Shown here in pieces: positions 10,481 through 23,800 of a stretch of DNA of 64,000 nt (its first letter is position 1; every line of letters starts with the position of its first letter). Below the pieces are notes generated by a model. It was given only the letters and a program-made list of their open reading frames with translations. It was not told the DNA's origin and did no database searches. The stretch covers positions 5,952,001 to 6,016,000 of the forward strand of contig JAETXT010000004.1 in the NCBI GenBank assembly GCA_019188255.1, in the 5' to 3' direction. Made by a program: the position numbers and the translations under genes. Source of the DNA: Verticillium longisporum. Lineage: Eukaryota > Ascomycota > Sordariomycetes > Glomerellales > Plectosphaerellaceae.

Positions 10481-12451
10481 AAGCTAATTAATAAGTAATA
10501 GCTTAACTATACTTAGTACTAGAACTATACTAATACTAATTAGACCTTCTATTATTAGGATAGCTATTTTATATATAAGGATAATAAGGAGTAGAATAGA
10601 TAATTTCCTAGAGCGCCTATAGAGTAACGAACCCTAGCTATAATAACTATTACGAAGAAAGATAAACGTATCTAGAAATAGGCCTAATAGGTAATACCTA
10701 AGACCTAGGAAATCGATATAGATAAAGAAAGAGCTTATAAATATATTTACTTAGAATTATAATTAGCTCCCTATATAGAATTAATAAACGATACGGAATA
10801 GGATAAATATATATAAGCCGACGAAGAAGAACCTCCGCTTAGATAAATCTAGCTCTATATATTTATATAAGTATACGAAGTTAGTAATAGTAGCGAGGAT
10901 TATAACCCCTTAATACTAAGAAACGAACTTATCTATTATAGGACTAAGCTATAGAAAGCTAATACCTAAAAGCGAGAAAGTACTAAAGAAAATATACGAC
11001 TTATAGTAGGAGACTACCTAGTATTTTATTACGTCTATAAATAATATTATTAGTTATTCTAGCCCGAATATATCTACGATAATTATAAATACTATTTTAA
11101 GGAAAAAGCTATATATTGGTTTCTTCTATATAATTACTAGATCGAGCTACGAATAATAGTAGAATTCGAATAAGAGAATCGTAAATAGATCCTATATATA
11201 AACGAATATAGTTAAGGCTAGCTTACGTTCCGATTAGACCCCGCTTATTATAATAAATACTATTAAGATAATACTAGATAGGAAGACTACGATAACGATA
11301 TATATATAAAGTACTATATTATTAAAGCTAAAGATTAAAGACTCTATTATATAAAGGACGTCCGGAAGCTACTCTTCTGCATTTACTATAAAGGCGACGA
11401 TAGGAACGAAGACTTAAATAGACTATCTATAATATAGCCGCCTACTATACTACCCCTTTTAGGAAAAGGTAAATATTAATTGAATAGGGATAACGACCGA
11501 TAAAGGAAGTAAAAGTAATCTATTTAGCTAAACGAATCTATAATACGAACTATTTCTATATAAGAATAAACGTAGGAGGACGGTAAATAAGCGTACTACT
11601 AGATAGTAGCGCTTAGGGCAACTATATAAGCCCCGAATATATTAATAAGAATAAGATTATATAGAAATATAAGGAGGAACCCTATTAACTTAGTATAATA
11701 GAAGGATAAACGGTCTTATATAGAGGAGGGATTATAAATACGGAGACTACGCCCCTCTAAGTATTTATCTCTCGCCATTAAGGTTATATAACCTTTAATA
11801 TTACTAATATAAGAGGAAAATAAATTATCCTAGGCATCTTATAGCTTAGATAATAGAACCCTTAGATTAATTAGATAGCTAGCTACGTTTAATAGAGTAC
11901 GTTAGCCCTTAAGGAAAGACCTATAAATAGTCTCTTAAGCGACCTCTAACTAGCCCTTATAAATAGGGATAACTTAGAGGAGATAACCCTAGAGGAGCCT
12001 ATAATAGAATAATAAGAAAGATTATAGAACGTATTTAAGGAATATTAGAAGTATAAAAAGATCTTTAAAGAAGAAGTCGATATAATACTACCTAAGTATA
12101 TATATTACGACTACGAAATCCTAATTAAGGAAAGGGAGAGCCCCCGATTTAATAAGATCTACGGATTAAACCCTTAATAAATAGATATTCTCGACGAATA
12201 TCTTAAAAAGAACCTTAGAAAAGGATATATCCGATTATCGATATCCTTAATAGGATACCCGATCCTCTTTATATTAAAGAAGAATAGTAAGGAAAGATTA
12301 TATATCGATTATAAATAATTAAACGATATCATTATTAAGAACTATTACTTATTACCTTTAATATCGGAATTTAGGGATATATTAATAGGAGCTAATTAAT
12401 TTATAGCGCTTAATTTTAAAAGAATATATAACCTTATCTTTATTAAGGATA

Positions 12452-12498
12452 ACGTAATCCACAAGCGAGTGGTTCACCCAAGCGAGTGGTTCACTTCG
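12452..12498 (+). repeat. left terminal inverted repeat of Fot1/pogo copy 1
   Basis: Pairs with 14265-14311 in inverted orientation. It contains the 15-bp motif AAGCGAGTGGTTCAC twice, 17 bp apart. Confidence 0.9.
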
Positions 12499-12549
12499 CC
12501 CGGGCCCACGACCTACACCTGAATTCTACAGATTCCACCTCCGCCCGCG

Positions 12550-13698
12550 ATGGAGACTCTTTCAAAAGAAGGTCAATTATTCCTTGCTATCCAAGCTATG
12601 GACAATGACCCGAACCTAAGCGCCCGGAGTGCTGCGAGGATCTACACCGTCCCCTTAACGACGCTCCTCCGACGCCAGAAGGGCAAACCCTCCCGACGCG
12701 AAAGCCCGCCCAATTCTGCCAAATTAACAGTACTAGAAGAGAAAACTATTGTCGAATATATCCTTGACCTAGATGCGCGATCTTACCCTCCCCGGTTGGG
12801 TGAGGTCGGAGATATGGCGAATCGCCTGCTTGCCGACCGTGACGCGCCACGCGTCGGGAAGAACTGGGCCGCAAACTTCGTCAAACGGCAACCAGAGCTC
12901 CGGACGCGTTTCTTTCGCAAGTACGACTACAAGAGGGCCCAATGCGAAGATCCGGACGCGATAAACGCGTGGTTCCGCCTCGTGCATAACATGATCGCCA
13001 AGTACGGCATCCAAGAGGCTGACATGTACAACTTTGACGAGACCGGCTTCCAGATGGGCGTTATCGCCAACGGAATGGTCGTGACCAGTTCGGAAAGACG
13101 GTCCAATGTGAAGATGAGGCAGCCAGGCAACCGGGAATGGGTTACGGTGATCCAGGGCGTTGGCGCGTTGGGTTTCTCCGTCCCGCCGTTCATCGTGGTT
13201 TCGGGCAAGTACCACCTCTCGAGCTGGTACCAGGACGACGCGATTTCTCGCGACTGGAGAATCGCAACATCTCCAAACGGCTGGACGACGAATGATATTG
13301 GTCTGGAATGGATTCGGCATTTTGACAGGCATACAAAGTCCCGTACTTCGGGCGGTTATCGCCTACTGATCCTGGATGGCCACGAAAGTCACCACTCGGT
13401 CGACTTCGAACTCTACTGCAAGGAGAACAACATCATCACACTCTGTATGCCTCCTCATTCGTCACATCTACTCCAGCCTCTCGATGTTGGGTGTTTTGGC
13501 CCACTAAAGAAAGCATACGGTCGGCAAATCGAGGATAGGATGAGGGCGGGTACAACGCACATCAGCAAAGAGGACTTCTTCCCGGCGTTTTCGGCTGCAT
13601 TTCAGCAAGCAATGACAGAAAAAACATCCAGGGAGGCTTTCGAGGAGCGGGGCTTGTCCCCCATAACCCGGAAACAGTCCTGTCAAAGCTGGATGTGA
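12550..13698 (+). CDS. Fot1/pogo transposase, N-terminal and DDE part (frameshifted near C-terminus)
   Basis: 382 residues as read. Order: a psq-type HTH (about 8-45, SARSAARIYTVPLTTLLRR), a CENP-B/Tc5-type HTH (about 58-128, with GKNWAANFVKRQPEL), then the DDE domain: NFDETG with Asp163, LILDGHESHH with Asp276 and QPLDVGCFGPLK with Asp312. Asp276 and Asp312 are 35 residues apart, the DD35D spacing of Fot1 elements. The enzyme would cut and join DNA at TA sites in the nucleus. At 13658-13662 there are five C residues where the conserved frame needs six (or three), so after Pro371 translation leaves the family frame and ends at a false C-terminus (ITRKQSCQSWM). The true C-terminal part follows in the -1 frame. 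Copy 2 is broken at the same tract differently. Confidence 0.9.
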   Translation: METLSKEGQLFLAIQAMDNDPNLSARSAARIYTVPLTTLLRRQKGKPSRRESPPNSAKLTVLEEKTIVEYILDLDARSYPPRLGEVGDMANRLLADRDAPRVGKNWAANFVKRQPELRTRFFRKYDYKRAQCEDPDAINAWFRLVHNMIAKYGIQEADMYNFDETGFQMGVIANGMVVTSSERRSNVKMRQPGNREWVTVIQGVGALGFSVPPFIVVSGKYHLSSWYQDDAISRDWRIATSPNGWTTNDIGLEWIRHFDRHTKSRTSGGYRLLILDGHESHHSVDFELYCKENNIITLCMPPHSSHLLQPLDVGCFGPLKKAYGRQIEDRMRAGTTHISKEDFFPAFSAAFQQAMTEKTSREAFEERGLSPITRKQSCQSWM

Positions 13699-14204
13699 GG
13701 TTGAGGACGACGACGCCTCCGGGGACGTCCCACGGGGAGCGTGATTCTTGGGTCTCTAAGACGCCCACTAACCTGCTCGAGGCAGGTTCCCAGACTGACT
13801 TCATCAAAGGGCGAATCTCACGCCACCAGGGAAGCTCCCCAACGTCAATTTTAGATGCTGTTGACTATCTTGCGAAGGGGACGCGGGGTGTTATGCACCA
13901 GATCGCTCTTTTGAAGTCAGAGGTTATGATCCTTCGAGAGGAAAATGCTACACTAAGCCGACGCCGGAGGGCCAAAAAGCTACGTCTCCGGGAAGGAGGA
14001 AGCATGGCTGTAGGCGAGGGACAGGACAAGATTGCTCAGAAGGAAGTAGATATCCAGATAAAAGAGGAAACGCTGCAGAACCCGGGTCCCGCGTCGTGGT
14101 CCCAGCCGAAGAAACGATGCTGTAGCGTATGCGGGAAGACCGGCCACAACGCGAGAACTTGTCAGGTAGCTATCTCATCGTCTGCAAAAGACGAGGAGGA
14201 GTGA
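13662..14204 (+). pseudogene. Fot1/pogo transposase C-terminal part in shifted frame
   Basis: This frame starts at the C-run and reads HNPETVLSKLDVRLRTTTPP, which fits directly after GLSP of the upstream frame as in other Fot1 transposases. It continues through a predicted coiled-coil (LLKSEVMILREENATLSRRR) to a CCHC zinc knuckle, CSVCGKTGHNARTC, with CX2CX4HX4C spacing, then an acidic tail. There is no good ATG, so it is a severed tail and not a separate gene. Confidence 0.85.
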
Positions 14205-14264
14205 TTTTAATTGATTTACGGCGTTTGGGTTGAGGTTTTCCTCGGAATGTTTGTCGGGTCGGGG

Positions 14265-14311
14265 TGAAGTGAACCACTCGCATGGGTGAACCACTCGCTT
14301 GTGGATTACGT
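14265..14311 (-). repeat. right terminal inverted repeat of Fot1/pogo copy 1
   Basis: Inverted counterpart of 12452-12498; the inner copy of the 15-bp motif differs by one base (ATGCGAGTGG). Confidence 0.9.
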
Positions 14312-17300
14312 TAGAGAAGAATAGAAAATAGTATTCTAAATATAATGAAGATATTATAAATACTTAATTATATTATTCGGATCAATTAATACCCTTATAA
14401 CCTTCTAAAATATAATTAATAATATATTATAAGAATTCCTAGACGTCTTTATAATAGTATACTTCGATAATATTCTAATCTTCTCAAAGACGATAAAAGA
14501 ATATAAGGGATATATCTACTAGGTCCTTATACGATTATACTAGTACGAGCTATTAATAGAACCTAAAAAAGCTAAGTTCTATATATAGGAAGTAGATTTC
14601 CTTAGATATACGATTACCCTAGGAGAAATTAGGATAGAAAAATCTAAAATAGTAGCTATTAAAGAATAGCCTATATTAAAGAACGTTAAGGATATTAGAG
14701 TATTCCTCGGTTTCGTTAACTTCTATTAACGATTCCTAAAAGGATATAATAAGATTATTAACCTTTTAATAAGCTTTATAGTTAAGGAAATAGAATTTAT
14801 ATAGAACGAACCCTAAGAAAAAGCATTTCGCTAGATTATCGATACTATCCTTAGCGAGCTAGTCCTCTAAATAATAGACCCCGAAAAACCTATAGAAGTT
14901 AAGATAGATACCTCCGACTTCGCTATTAGAGGATAGTTAGGATAGAGGGACGATTAAGGATGCTTATACTTAGTAGCTTTCTTCTCGAAAAAACTATATA
15001 GATTAGAACTTAATTACTAAATTTACGATAAAGAATTTATAATAATTATCGAAGCATTTAAAGAATAGAGAATATACTTCTCCGGAGTATAATACGAAGT
15101 TAAGGTCTATACTAATTATAAGAATCTTATATACTTTATAACGAATAAAGACTTTAATAAATGCTAGATTAGATAGGTAGAATTCCTCTTAGAATTTAAC
15201 TTTACTATTATCTATTATAAAGGATCTAAGAATAATAGGGTAGATATTCTAAGTAAACGCTTAGATTATAAGTAGAATATGCCCCTTAATATTAATACTA
15301 TCTTAGCGAAAAATAAAGAAGGGAATCTTATTCCCTATTACTATACGCTAGTAATTACTATTTACGTAATACCCGCTAGACTATTAATAGAAGTATTAGA
15401 ACTAATTCGATAAATCTATAAAGCTAAAGCTTATAGATATTAAGGAATAGTAAAGATATTCGCTTAACTTAGGAAATATTACGACTTTAAGGGAACTAGA
15501 TAGGACGTTATAATAATTATTCATAATTATAACCTCTATAAAAAGAGTAAAATAGAAAGGTATAGGCTTTATAGAGAATTTAAGGCTTTATTAATATTAA
15601 TAATAGCCTAGGAATTAGTTTTATTAGACTTTATTATTAGCCTACCCCTATTAAAGGAACCCTTAACTAGGACCTCTTACGATAATATCTTAGTAATCGT
15701 CGACCGACTTACGAAGTACTCGTACTTCCTCCTATATAAAGCTATAAATATAATAGAAGACTTTATTTATATATTCCTCCGAAATATTATAGGATAATAT
15801 AGATTATTAAAAGAATTAATATCGGATAGAAATAAACTCTTTATTAATAATTTCTAGAAATCGCTTATAGCTTAATTTAAAGCTAAATATAAACTATTTA
15901 TAGCTTTCTACTTATAGATAGATAGATAGATAGAAAGAATAAACTAAACTTTAAAGTAATACCTCTAATATTATATTAACTATTAATAGGATAATTAGGT
16001 TATATTACTATTTATCGTATAGTTTATATATAATAGCTTACTAAGCGAATTAATAAAGGAGTTACCCTTCTATACTAATTACGGATATAACCTAATAGCC
16101 TATATAGAGCGCTACGAAGTACTAGATACGCTAAAAGCAATTAATATTATAATTAATATCTATAAAATTTAGGACTATATTAAGCTCGACCTCGAACTTA
16201 TACGAACTAGAATAACTATATATACTAATAAAATAAAGATAAAGGGACTATCCTTATAGGAAGGAGGTAGCGTTTACTTTATCCGCTAAAATATTAAAAC
16301 TAAACGATTAAATAATAAATTAGATTTTAAGAAATTAGGACCTTTTAAAATTCTTAAGAAACTCTTAGATATTAATTACTACCTCTTATTATTAGAGAAT
16401 ATAAAGATTTACCCTATTTTTTATATAGTATTTTTAGAATTAATACTACTAAATATATTATTCGTAATTAATATAGAAGTAGAAGATATAAACGAATACG
16501 AAGTTAAAAGAATTATCGATTATAGAAAAACGAATAAATAAAACGAATACTTTATTAAATAGAAAAACTATAAATATAAAGAAAATATATAGGAACTAAT
16601 TAAGAACCTAAATTGCTTATAATTACTAAAGTAGTATTATTAATCCTAAGGAAATTAAGCGACTCCGGGTTAAAGGAGCCTAAAGCGCTCTAATTAATAA
16701 CCCCGAAACCCCTAGCTATTTATATAACTATTATAGCCTTAGACTCCTCCCGCTCCGCGGAACCTAATTCGTCTAGAGACTATAACCCTTAGTTTATTAT
16801 CTTTATACCCCTTTTATAAAGAGATCGTTTCTAAGTACGAAAGCGCTTTAAACGATTAAGAGCTTCCGCTATTTAAGACTATAGCTCCTCTAAATACGCC
16901 TCTTTATCTAGCTCCTTCTTATCTAGCTTACCTAGCTCCTAGGTAATACGAGATACTATTATAGGTTAATAGACTAAGAAAGTAAAGGAGATACTATTAT
17001 AAGTATTTACGAGCGTTAATAGGCACCCCCGAACTATCGTAGGAGCAATTACGATAAATGCATTCGGAGTAGCGATTAACGCCCTCTACTATATAATACT
17101 TCTAACCCTTCTATTAATAGAAGGAATATAGTATAACGTCGTAATTACGAAGCTTAATAAAATTAAACTATTCTTATCGCTTTCGAATAGATAGGGACTT
17201 TAGTTTTTCGATACGATTCGATATTTCGTTAATATTATAAAGGAAGAAAAAGTTAAAGGATATAATTACCTAGGGTATAGTACTTATAAGTAAGGGTCGC

Positions 17301-17329
17301 TAGGATATCGACCTAGAGGAGGAGAATTA

Positions 17330-17763
17330 TATAACGCCCTAGCCCGGTCGTTACTAGGATACTAGGTAGGATACCCCGTAGGCGATCGGACGCGCTATAC
17401 GGACCTATAGGATCATTTACGTAACCGTAACTAGATTACGATTCTTAAAGTAATCCGGTTATTAACTATACCGTAACCCGAATAATAGGATTACGATAAG
17501 AAAGGTAAACTATCTAATATAGACTTATTAACCTAATACGATAAGGATAGAATAATAGGTATATAAGGACGGGTATTCGGTACTTATAGATATATTCTTT
17601 CTTATAATAGTAATTAATCTAAGTTTTACTTTATATTCATTATAACGAGTGCATAACGCTTTACGATACTATATCGTCTTAGAGTTATAACCTAAGCTTC
17701 TGCTAATAGTAACCCTAACCCTCTAATAGTATTCCCCTCTTCGGAAGCTGCTAGGTCGTAATA
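17330..17763 (+). repeat. gypsy B 3' LTR
   Basis: Direct copy of the 5' LTR at 9072-9505, preceded by the purine-rich AGAGGAGGAGAA. Confidence 0.9.
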
Positions 17764-17839
17764 CCTATCTATTTAAAGCTCTTAAGTATAGCTAAAGTAA
17801 TAAATTAGGGTTTATATAAATAGTAAAGCCCTCTTAATA

Positions 17840-20800
17840 TTAATTAATATTACGTTTAATATAATATAGAATAGCTAGAGCTAGAGAAGTTAAGATCGAT
17901 CCTATAAATAGTAAATTTACTATATTTAAGCTTATCGATTATACTTTATAAATAATTATAAGAGTACTATTTATTTTAAGTACTTTAGGACTTTTATAAG
18001 AGCTTAATAATAAGGAAATCCCCTATTATATAATCTATAGGAGTACTATCTATTTCGAATATCTTAGGACTCCTATATTTAAGATTACTACTTAGGCTAT
18101 ATTACTAGCTATTAAACCTAATAAACGAAGCTCTATAGAATAGTTAACTAGCTATAATAGAGCTTTAATAAAATAAGCGATAATAAGCTCCTCGGATTAT
18201 AATAATAGCTCTAGAATAGAGCTAGAGAGCGCTAAAAAGATATAATAGGAGTTTAATAGTATTTTAGAGGAATTTAGTATATTATATTTAATATAGAAGG
18301 TTAAGAAGGGTCTCGATATTAACTTTATCGTTATTAGAGTAGAATTATAGTTCCCTAGATTATTAGATTTAGTATCTATAGATCTTAAGAGCATTTAGAT
18401 CTTTAAAATAATAAGCGTATATAGGACTATAAAGGGAGTTTACTTCCTAGAAGCGTTTATCGAAGACTTCTAAGGCTAGACCGAAGAGGACTTTAATTCC
18501 TATAATATAATAATTATTTAAATACTAAAGGTATATCTAATAGAGTATAGGATCCTTCTTCTAAGAATAATAAATACTAAAACGTTAAAGAGATTAATAT
18601 TAATATTCTTATAAGAGGAAATACTTAATATAATAGAATCGATTATTATTTATTAGGATTTAATATTCTAAAGAGTAGAAGAATAGGGAGATTAATAGGA
18701 CGATAAATAATAATCTATAAAGAATATTTAGCTATCCTAAATCCGAAAACTATGAATAGGGAAGATAGATCCCTAATAGCCCTTAATTCTAGGGTTATTT
18801 AATTAATAGAATAGATAATCTAGCTAATAAAAGATTATACTTTAAATATAAAGAAATAAGACTTTACCCCTAAATATTACTTAAAACCTATTACCTTAGT
18901 ATTATACTCTATTATTATATAAATCGGTTAATTTATTAATTAATAGATCTCTAATTAAATGATTTATATTACTATAAAATAAAGAGAATAATTATTCTAA
19001 GGAGATTTGTAATATCCTTAATAATAAAATAAGGATATTTATAGACGTTTATAAATTACTATAAACCTAGTATATATAGCTCTATATACTCTTCCTAAAT
19101 ATACTTTCGGAGTATATATAAGCTTTCTTCCTAGAATATATAAATTAAAATATATAATTCTAGTAAATATATTTAGTAATTAGATAATAGTTTAATTTAG
19201 AGATTAATAGAATATAATATTATATAGATTAGAGCTTAATAACGTTCTATTCTATAATAATAGAAGCTAATAATATAGGATAGCTATAAATAGAAATTCT
19301 ATAGATCCTTCTAAATAGACTTTAATAGTATTAGAGAGTATTTAGCCCTATATTTAAAGAGGAGATTTATCTCTATATAAATATTCTAAAAGTAATTTAA
19401 GGTATTCTAGAGCTAAAGATTATATTAATAAAGCTAGAGCGATCTTTTAATACTCTATCTATATAGTTTAAGAGTATATTAAAGGTAAAGGAGAATACTA
19501 GGATGCTTAGGTACTTCTATATTAATAGATATTATAGAAGTAGATATCGTTAAACTAATAGAAAAGGAGATCGAAGAGAGTAGCTAATATATAGAATTAA
19601 TAATTATTAATAAAGTAGAATATATAAATACTAGATATACTTAAAACTAGATTATAGATTAATAAAGTATTCTTTTAAGGAATAACGATACACGAAGGAG
19701 TAATAGAAATATATATAGGAAGTATATAGAGATTAATAGAAAGGATATTATTAATTTTTAATAATAATAGAACCTATTAAGAGCTCGGAATTAGATAATC
19801 CTACTTCTAATAAGCTAGGAGTAAATAATGCTTATAAGTTTAATCCTAAAAGCGAATCAATAAATACTTATATTATATACTTCCTAGTAAATAAATTATT
19901 CTAATATAGAATTAGGGGGAATAGTCTAAAGGCTAAAATAATAGCTTTAATAGAATAGCTCTTTATTTAATATTAGATTAATAGTACTTCTATATAATAT
20001 AGTATTGTCCCTAATATAAATATAATATTAGTTTCTATAATAAGAGCTTTATAGATAAAGGCCCTAATAGCTTTAATATTAAGCTTAATAATTAATAAAT
20101 AAAGAATAGGGGCTAGAATAAGATTCGGAAGAGGAAACCCTATATCTATAATAGAGGAGATTATTATTCTAATATTAATTAAGAGGATTATATTCTATAT
20201 TATCGTAATAAATACTCTATTCTTACTTTAAATTAAGGATATAGACGATCTCGGAATCTATTTAGATAATACTTATAATAAGCTAGTAAAGTATATCGGA
20301 GAGCTCTAGGAGTATATACCTATTTTCCGTAAATAGAGCTATTTATAGTTCTTCCTAGATATAAAGACCTATATTAGCTCTAGGATTATATATATAATAG
20401 GGATAGAGAGCGATAGAGTAGTATTTCTAATAGAAATAGAGCTTTAATATATTTATAAGTAGTTTAGTTATTTATTTATAAAAAAGCTATAGAACCTATT
20501 TTAGAGAATAGACTATAATATAAACTAGGATACTCTAGAGCTAATAAACCGCTTCTATTACTATTATTAAATTAAAGGGAAATTTCTATAATACTTTAAG
20601 TTTGCCTTAAAATTAAATATCGACTTTAATTACGAGATTTTAATTAATATTATATATTTAAATAGAAAGCTTATTCTTTATATAATCGATATAAATATAG
20701 GATTCTAGTCTATAACCTTTATTCTTAATTTCATAGCTTATATAATATAAGAAGCCCTTAAGAAGTACTAATTAGATACCTATCTTAGGCTTCTAGATAT

Positions 20801-23800
20801 CGTAACTATTAATACTAGAACGAACTTTACTTCTATAGAATTTAAAGTAGAAGTATACCTCTAAGGTATAACCTATTATTGGATCCCTATAGAGGCCTAT
20901 TAATTAATTAATAAGGTTAAGAGCTATTATAAGCTAATTTATAGAATATATAAGATCTTAAAGGTAGAGCCTCGTAATATAAGCCTAGAATTACTATTTT
21001 AAGGAGTAATAAAGGTAGTAAATAATATTATTAAACTTAATAGATTAATACTTATATTACTCGTATTTAGAGTAATACTTAGAACTACTATTAATATAGC
21101 GCCTATTATAAACTAAACGTAATATACTAAAGTAATTAATAAAGTAATAATAGAGCTTTAATAAATAATCGCTAAATAGAAAATTAATAATACTCTTAAT
21201 ATATATAATAGACTAGATATTAAATAGTTACTATTAAGATCGCTAGAGCTAGGAAGCGATATTCTTATATTCTAAGAATAGGAGAAATAGATAGGTCCTT
21301 ATAAGGTTATATCGGTTTCTAATATAGTAGTTATAATCGATATAATTAATAGCTTAATAGAGTTTAGAGGAATATATATTAAGCTATATAATAGATTACT
21401 AGATTAGGAAATTAGGGAGATACTAATAGCTTAAACTCTAGAGACCCTAGAGCTATTTAAATACTTAGAGCTAATTCTATTATAACGATATAGGAGACCT
21501 AGGAAGTTAATAAATACTACGAATCTATTATAAATAGCTTTTATAGATTATAAGAGTAATACGATTAGGACTTTATAGATCGAGTACTAATTTATTATTA
21601 AAAGGGAATAATAGAATTATAACCTAGCTATTAAACTATATAATAAAGGTAGAATAACGACCCCTAGGAAGCTATTTAAATAATCCGATTAAGAGGAGAT
21701 CGACTTACTCCTAATAATTAGAGTAATTATATTAATTAGGAGATCTATATTCCCAAATACTAAGGCCTTTAGATATTAGCTTATAAAAGAAGTAAAAGGC
21801 CTCTCTTAAGCCCTATATAAGAAGTTAAAATTAGTAATTTAAGGATATAATAACTAGGAGAAGATAATACTATTAATATAGTCGTTTACGATTATATATT
21901 ATAGCTAATAGCTAATGCTAGCGATTACCCTAATACTATAATAGTATAACTATTAATTAATACTTTATAATATTAGTTAAGCCTATACCTAGAGCGCTAT
22001 AGATCTACTATATAACGTTCTCCTATATATTCCTAAGGAGCTATAGTATAGATACTTTAATAGAATCGTCTTCTATATTATAAAGCTGCTCTATAATATC
22101 GTAGAGTATCTCTATTAGTTTATAACCTATTAATACTACTATAGAGAGCGCCTAAATGCTATTCTAATAGGCTACGATCTATACTTACTTCTAACTAGAG
22201 CTAGAGAGAGCTTTCGGTTAATTAGAATATAGATTAACGATATCCTTAACTTTAGAGAGCTTATATTTATATAAAAGGAATAAATAGAGCTCGAAAGCGC
22301 TAGCTTCTAAGCGAAGCTTACTTCTATCTTTTATATAGATTCTAAAGGTATCTTTAATAGCTATATTATTAAAATCGGAATTAAAGATCTTACGATTTAA
22401 TAGAAAGGCTAAAATAATCGCCTAGAGCTAGTAACCCTAGGGATAGTAAGTTTAGAATAGTAATATATTATTTAGAGAGCTTATAATACTTATATTACTT
22501 TAACCTATTAACTAGAAACGGCCTTCGATTTCTCTATTATAGTCTAAGCTAAGAGCTTATAGGAGGATAACTTTAAATAGCTTAATAAATATATATAACA
22601 GTAGATTATTAATATAAATTATAGTTTAAATTATATATACCTCGATCTCTTAATAGCCTAGCTTTATATATTTATTAATAGCTCCTTTATTAATAATAAG
22701 GACCTTAGTTTATAGATTGGATTTATTATCCTCTTTAATAATAAACGTTTCTATAATTAAGAGAATGCCTTTATATTATATAATAATATCCTCTATTAAT
22801 AATTTATTAAATATAAATAGGTTATATATTTAGTTCTAGCTAGCGAAATCTATAAGATAGTTAATAGCTTTAATATAGCCTATATCCTTAAATAAATATT
22901 CTAAGAGATCTATAAATACTTAGAACTATTACTTCTATAGATAATTATCTATATTAATAGCTATTCGCTCTATTGATATTTTATTTAATTAAGTATAATA
23001 ATAGAGGAATACTTAATAATAGATCTTATAGTATTATAGTAAAGCTACGAAGAATACGAAGTTAACGAAATTCATTAGATCGCTAGAAGCGATAACCTTA
23101 TAGATTTAATAATTAAAGGAGTATTAAATTAAATATTAGAAATATTAATAAGCTCTAATAAAGTTATAATTAGAATTAAAGGATAAATTAAATATTAAGA
23201 AAAGAATAATTAAGGAATAAAAGTAAATAATATTAAATATAATTAATAAAGCTTAAAAACGGGTACCCTAGGAGTAGTAAAATAGTAAAATAATAGCTCT
23301 AAAGAATAAATTAAGCCTTAGAGTCCGAGGACTCTAAGCTTAATTATTCGGGAGAGTCCCATTATAAGTATTCGAAAAGCTATAAAGCGATAATATATTT
23401 AACTACTTTATATTCTATATTATTAAGATTATTTAAATCTTTATTAAGGTTATTGCCCTTCTTAGCCTCCTCCTCCTTAATAATCGATAATATACTTTTA
23501 ACGATAGCGTATTATTTCTCTATATTCTATATCCCCTATTAGCGGATTATATAATTAGATAATTAGGGAAATATTAGAGAAAGGAGCTTATTAGCTTATT
23601 CTTCTTATCCTAAGCTTCTAAAAACTTTATAATAGGCTTAAAAGCGCTAATTAAGCTAAGATAATAATTATTAAAGCTATAAATACTAGAAAATAGAGAT
23701 CGTAGAAGCTTATATTTATTTATAAAAGTATTTAGAAGTATATTTATAATATTAAAAGCCTTTAAGCTTAAGATTAAAGTATATATTATTAGTATTTATT

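Larger units (their letters stand above)
12452..14311 (+). mobile_element. Fot1/pogo-like DNA transposon, copy 1 (1860 bp)
   Basis: Inverted ends start ACGTAATCCACAAGCGAGTG and match over ~46 bp with one mismatch near position 30. The target duplication is TA (12450-12451 and 14312-14313). Each end holds two tandem copies of AAGCGAGTGGTTCAC-type sequence, probably transposase sites. Base composition and dinucleotides are normal, unlike the decayed gypsy RT around it. Deleting the element and one TA rejoins the RT frame as IKDREEWK. A copy differing by one base length is at 42244-44102. Confidence 0.97.
10481..16620 (+). pseudogene. gypsy B pol remnant (interrupted)
   Basis: The RT frame is read as YNLIFIKD up to 12449, then resumes after the Fot1/pogo insertion at 14314 with REEWK, the FGL region and VYFDNILIFS (about 14456-14484, a mutated YVDDILIFS catalytic box). 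Integrase-like sequence follows at roughly 15400-16300. Almost all stops in the right frame are TAG/TAA at expected Gln or Trp positions. Precise domain borders were not determined. Confidence 0.7.
9072..17763 (+). mobile_element. Ty3/gypsy retrotransposon B, interrupted by Fot1/pogo
   Basis: Two 434-bp LTRs (9072-9505 and 17330-17763) start TATAACGCCCTAGCCCGG and end CGTAATA. The target duplication is CCTAC (9067-9071) and CCTAT (17764-17768), one RIP transition apart. The same spot in the intact copia LTR near 24933 has a single uninterrupted site, proving insertion into the copia LTR. A purine-rich tract (AGAGGAGGAGAA) precedes the 3' LTR. Gag, then pol, are on the plus strand. Confidence 0.9.

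Noticed and set aside
12769..13332. 187-residue minus-strand frame inside Fot1/pogo (also at 42561-43124)
   Set aside because: Shadow of the transposase frame; no domain, and the plus strand is clearly coding.
13695..14204. Separate second gene in the Fot1/pogo element
   Set aside because: It has no ATG start and its sequence aligns directly with the C-terminus expected for the upstream transposase; it is a frameshifted tail.
12452..14311. 4-bp ACGT target duplication for Fot1/pogo
   Set aside because: Both sites show aACGT...ACGTt, but TA duplication with ACGT as the element end fits the family, the different flanks of copy 2 and the restored RT frame.
18197..18394. 65-residue minus-strand frame in copia C1
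   Set aside because: Chance frame in RIP-mutated DNA, antisense to the copia coding strand.
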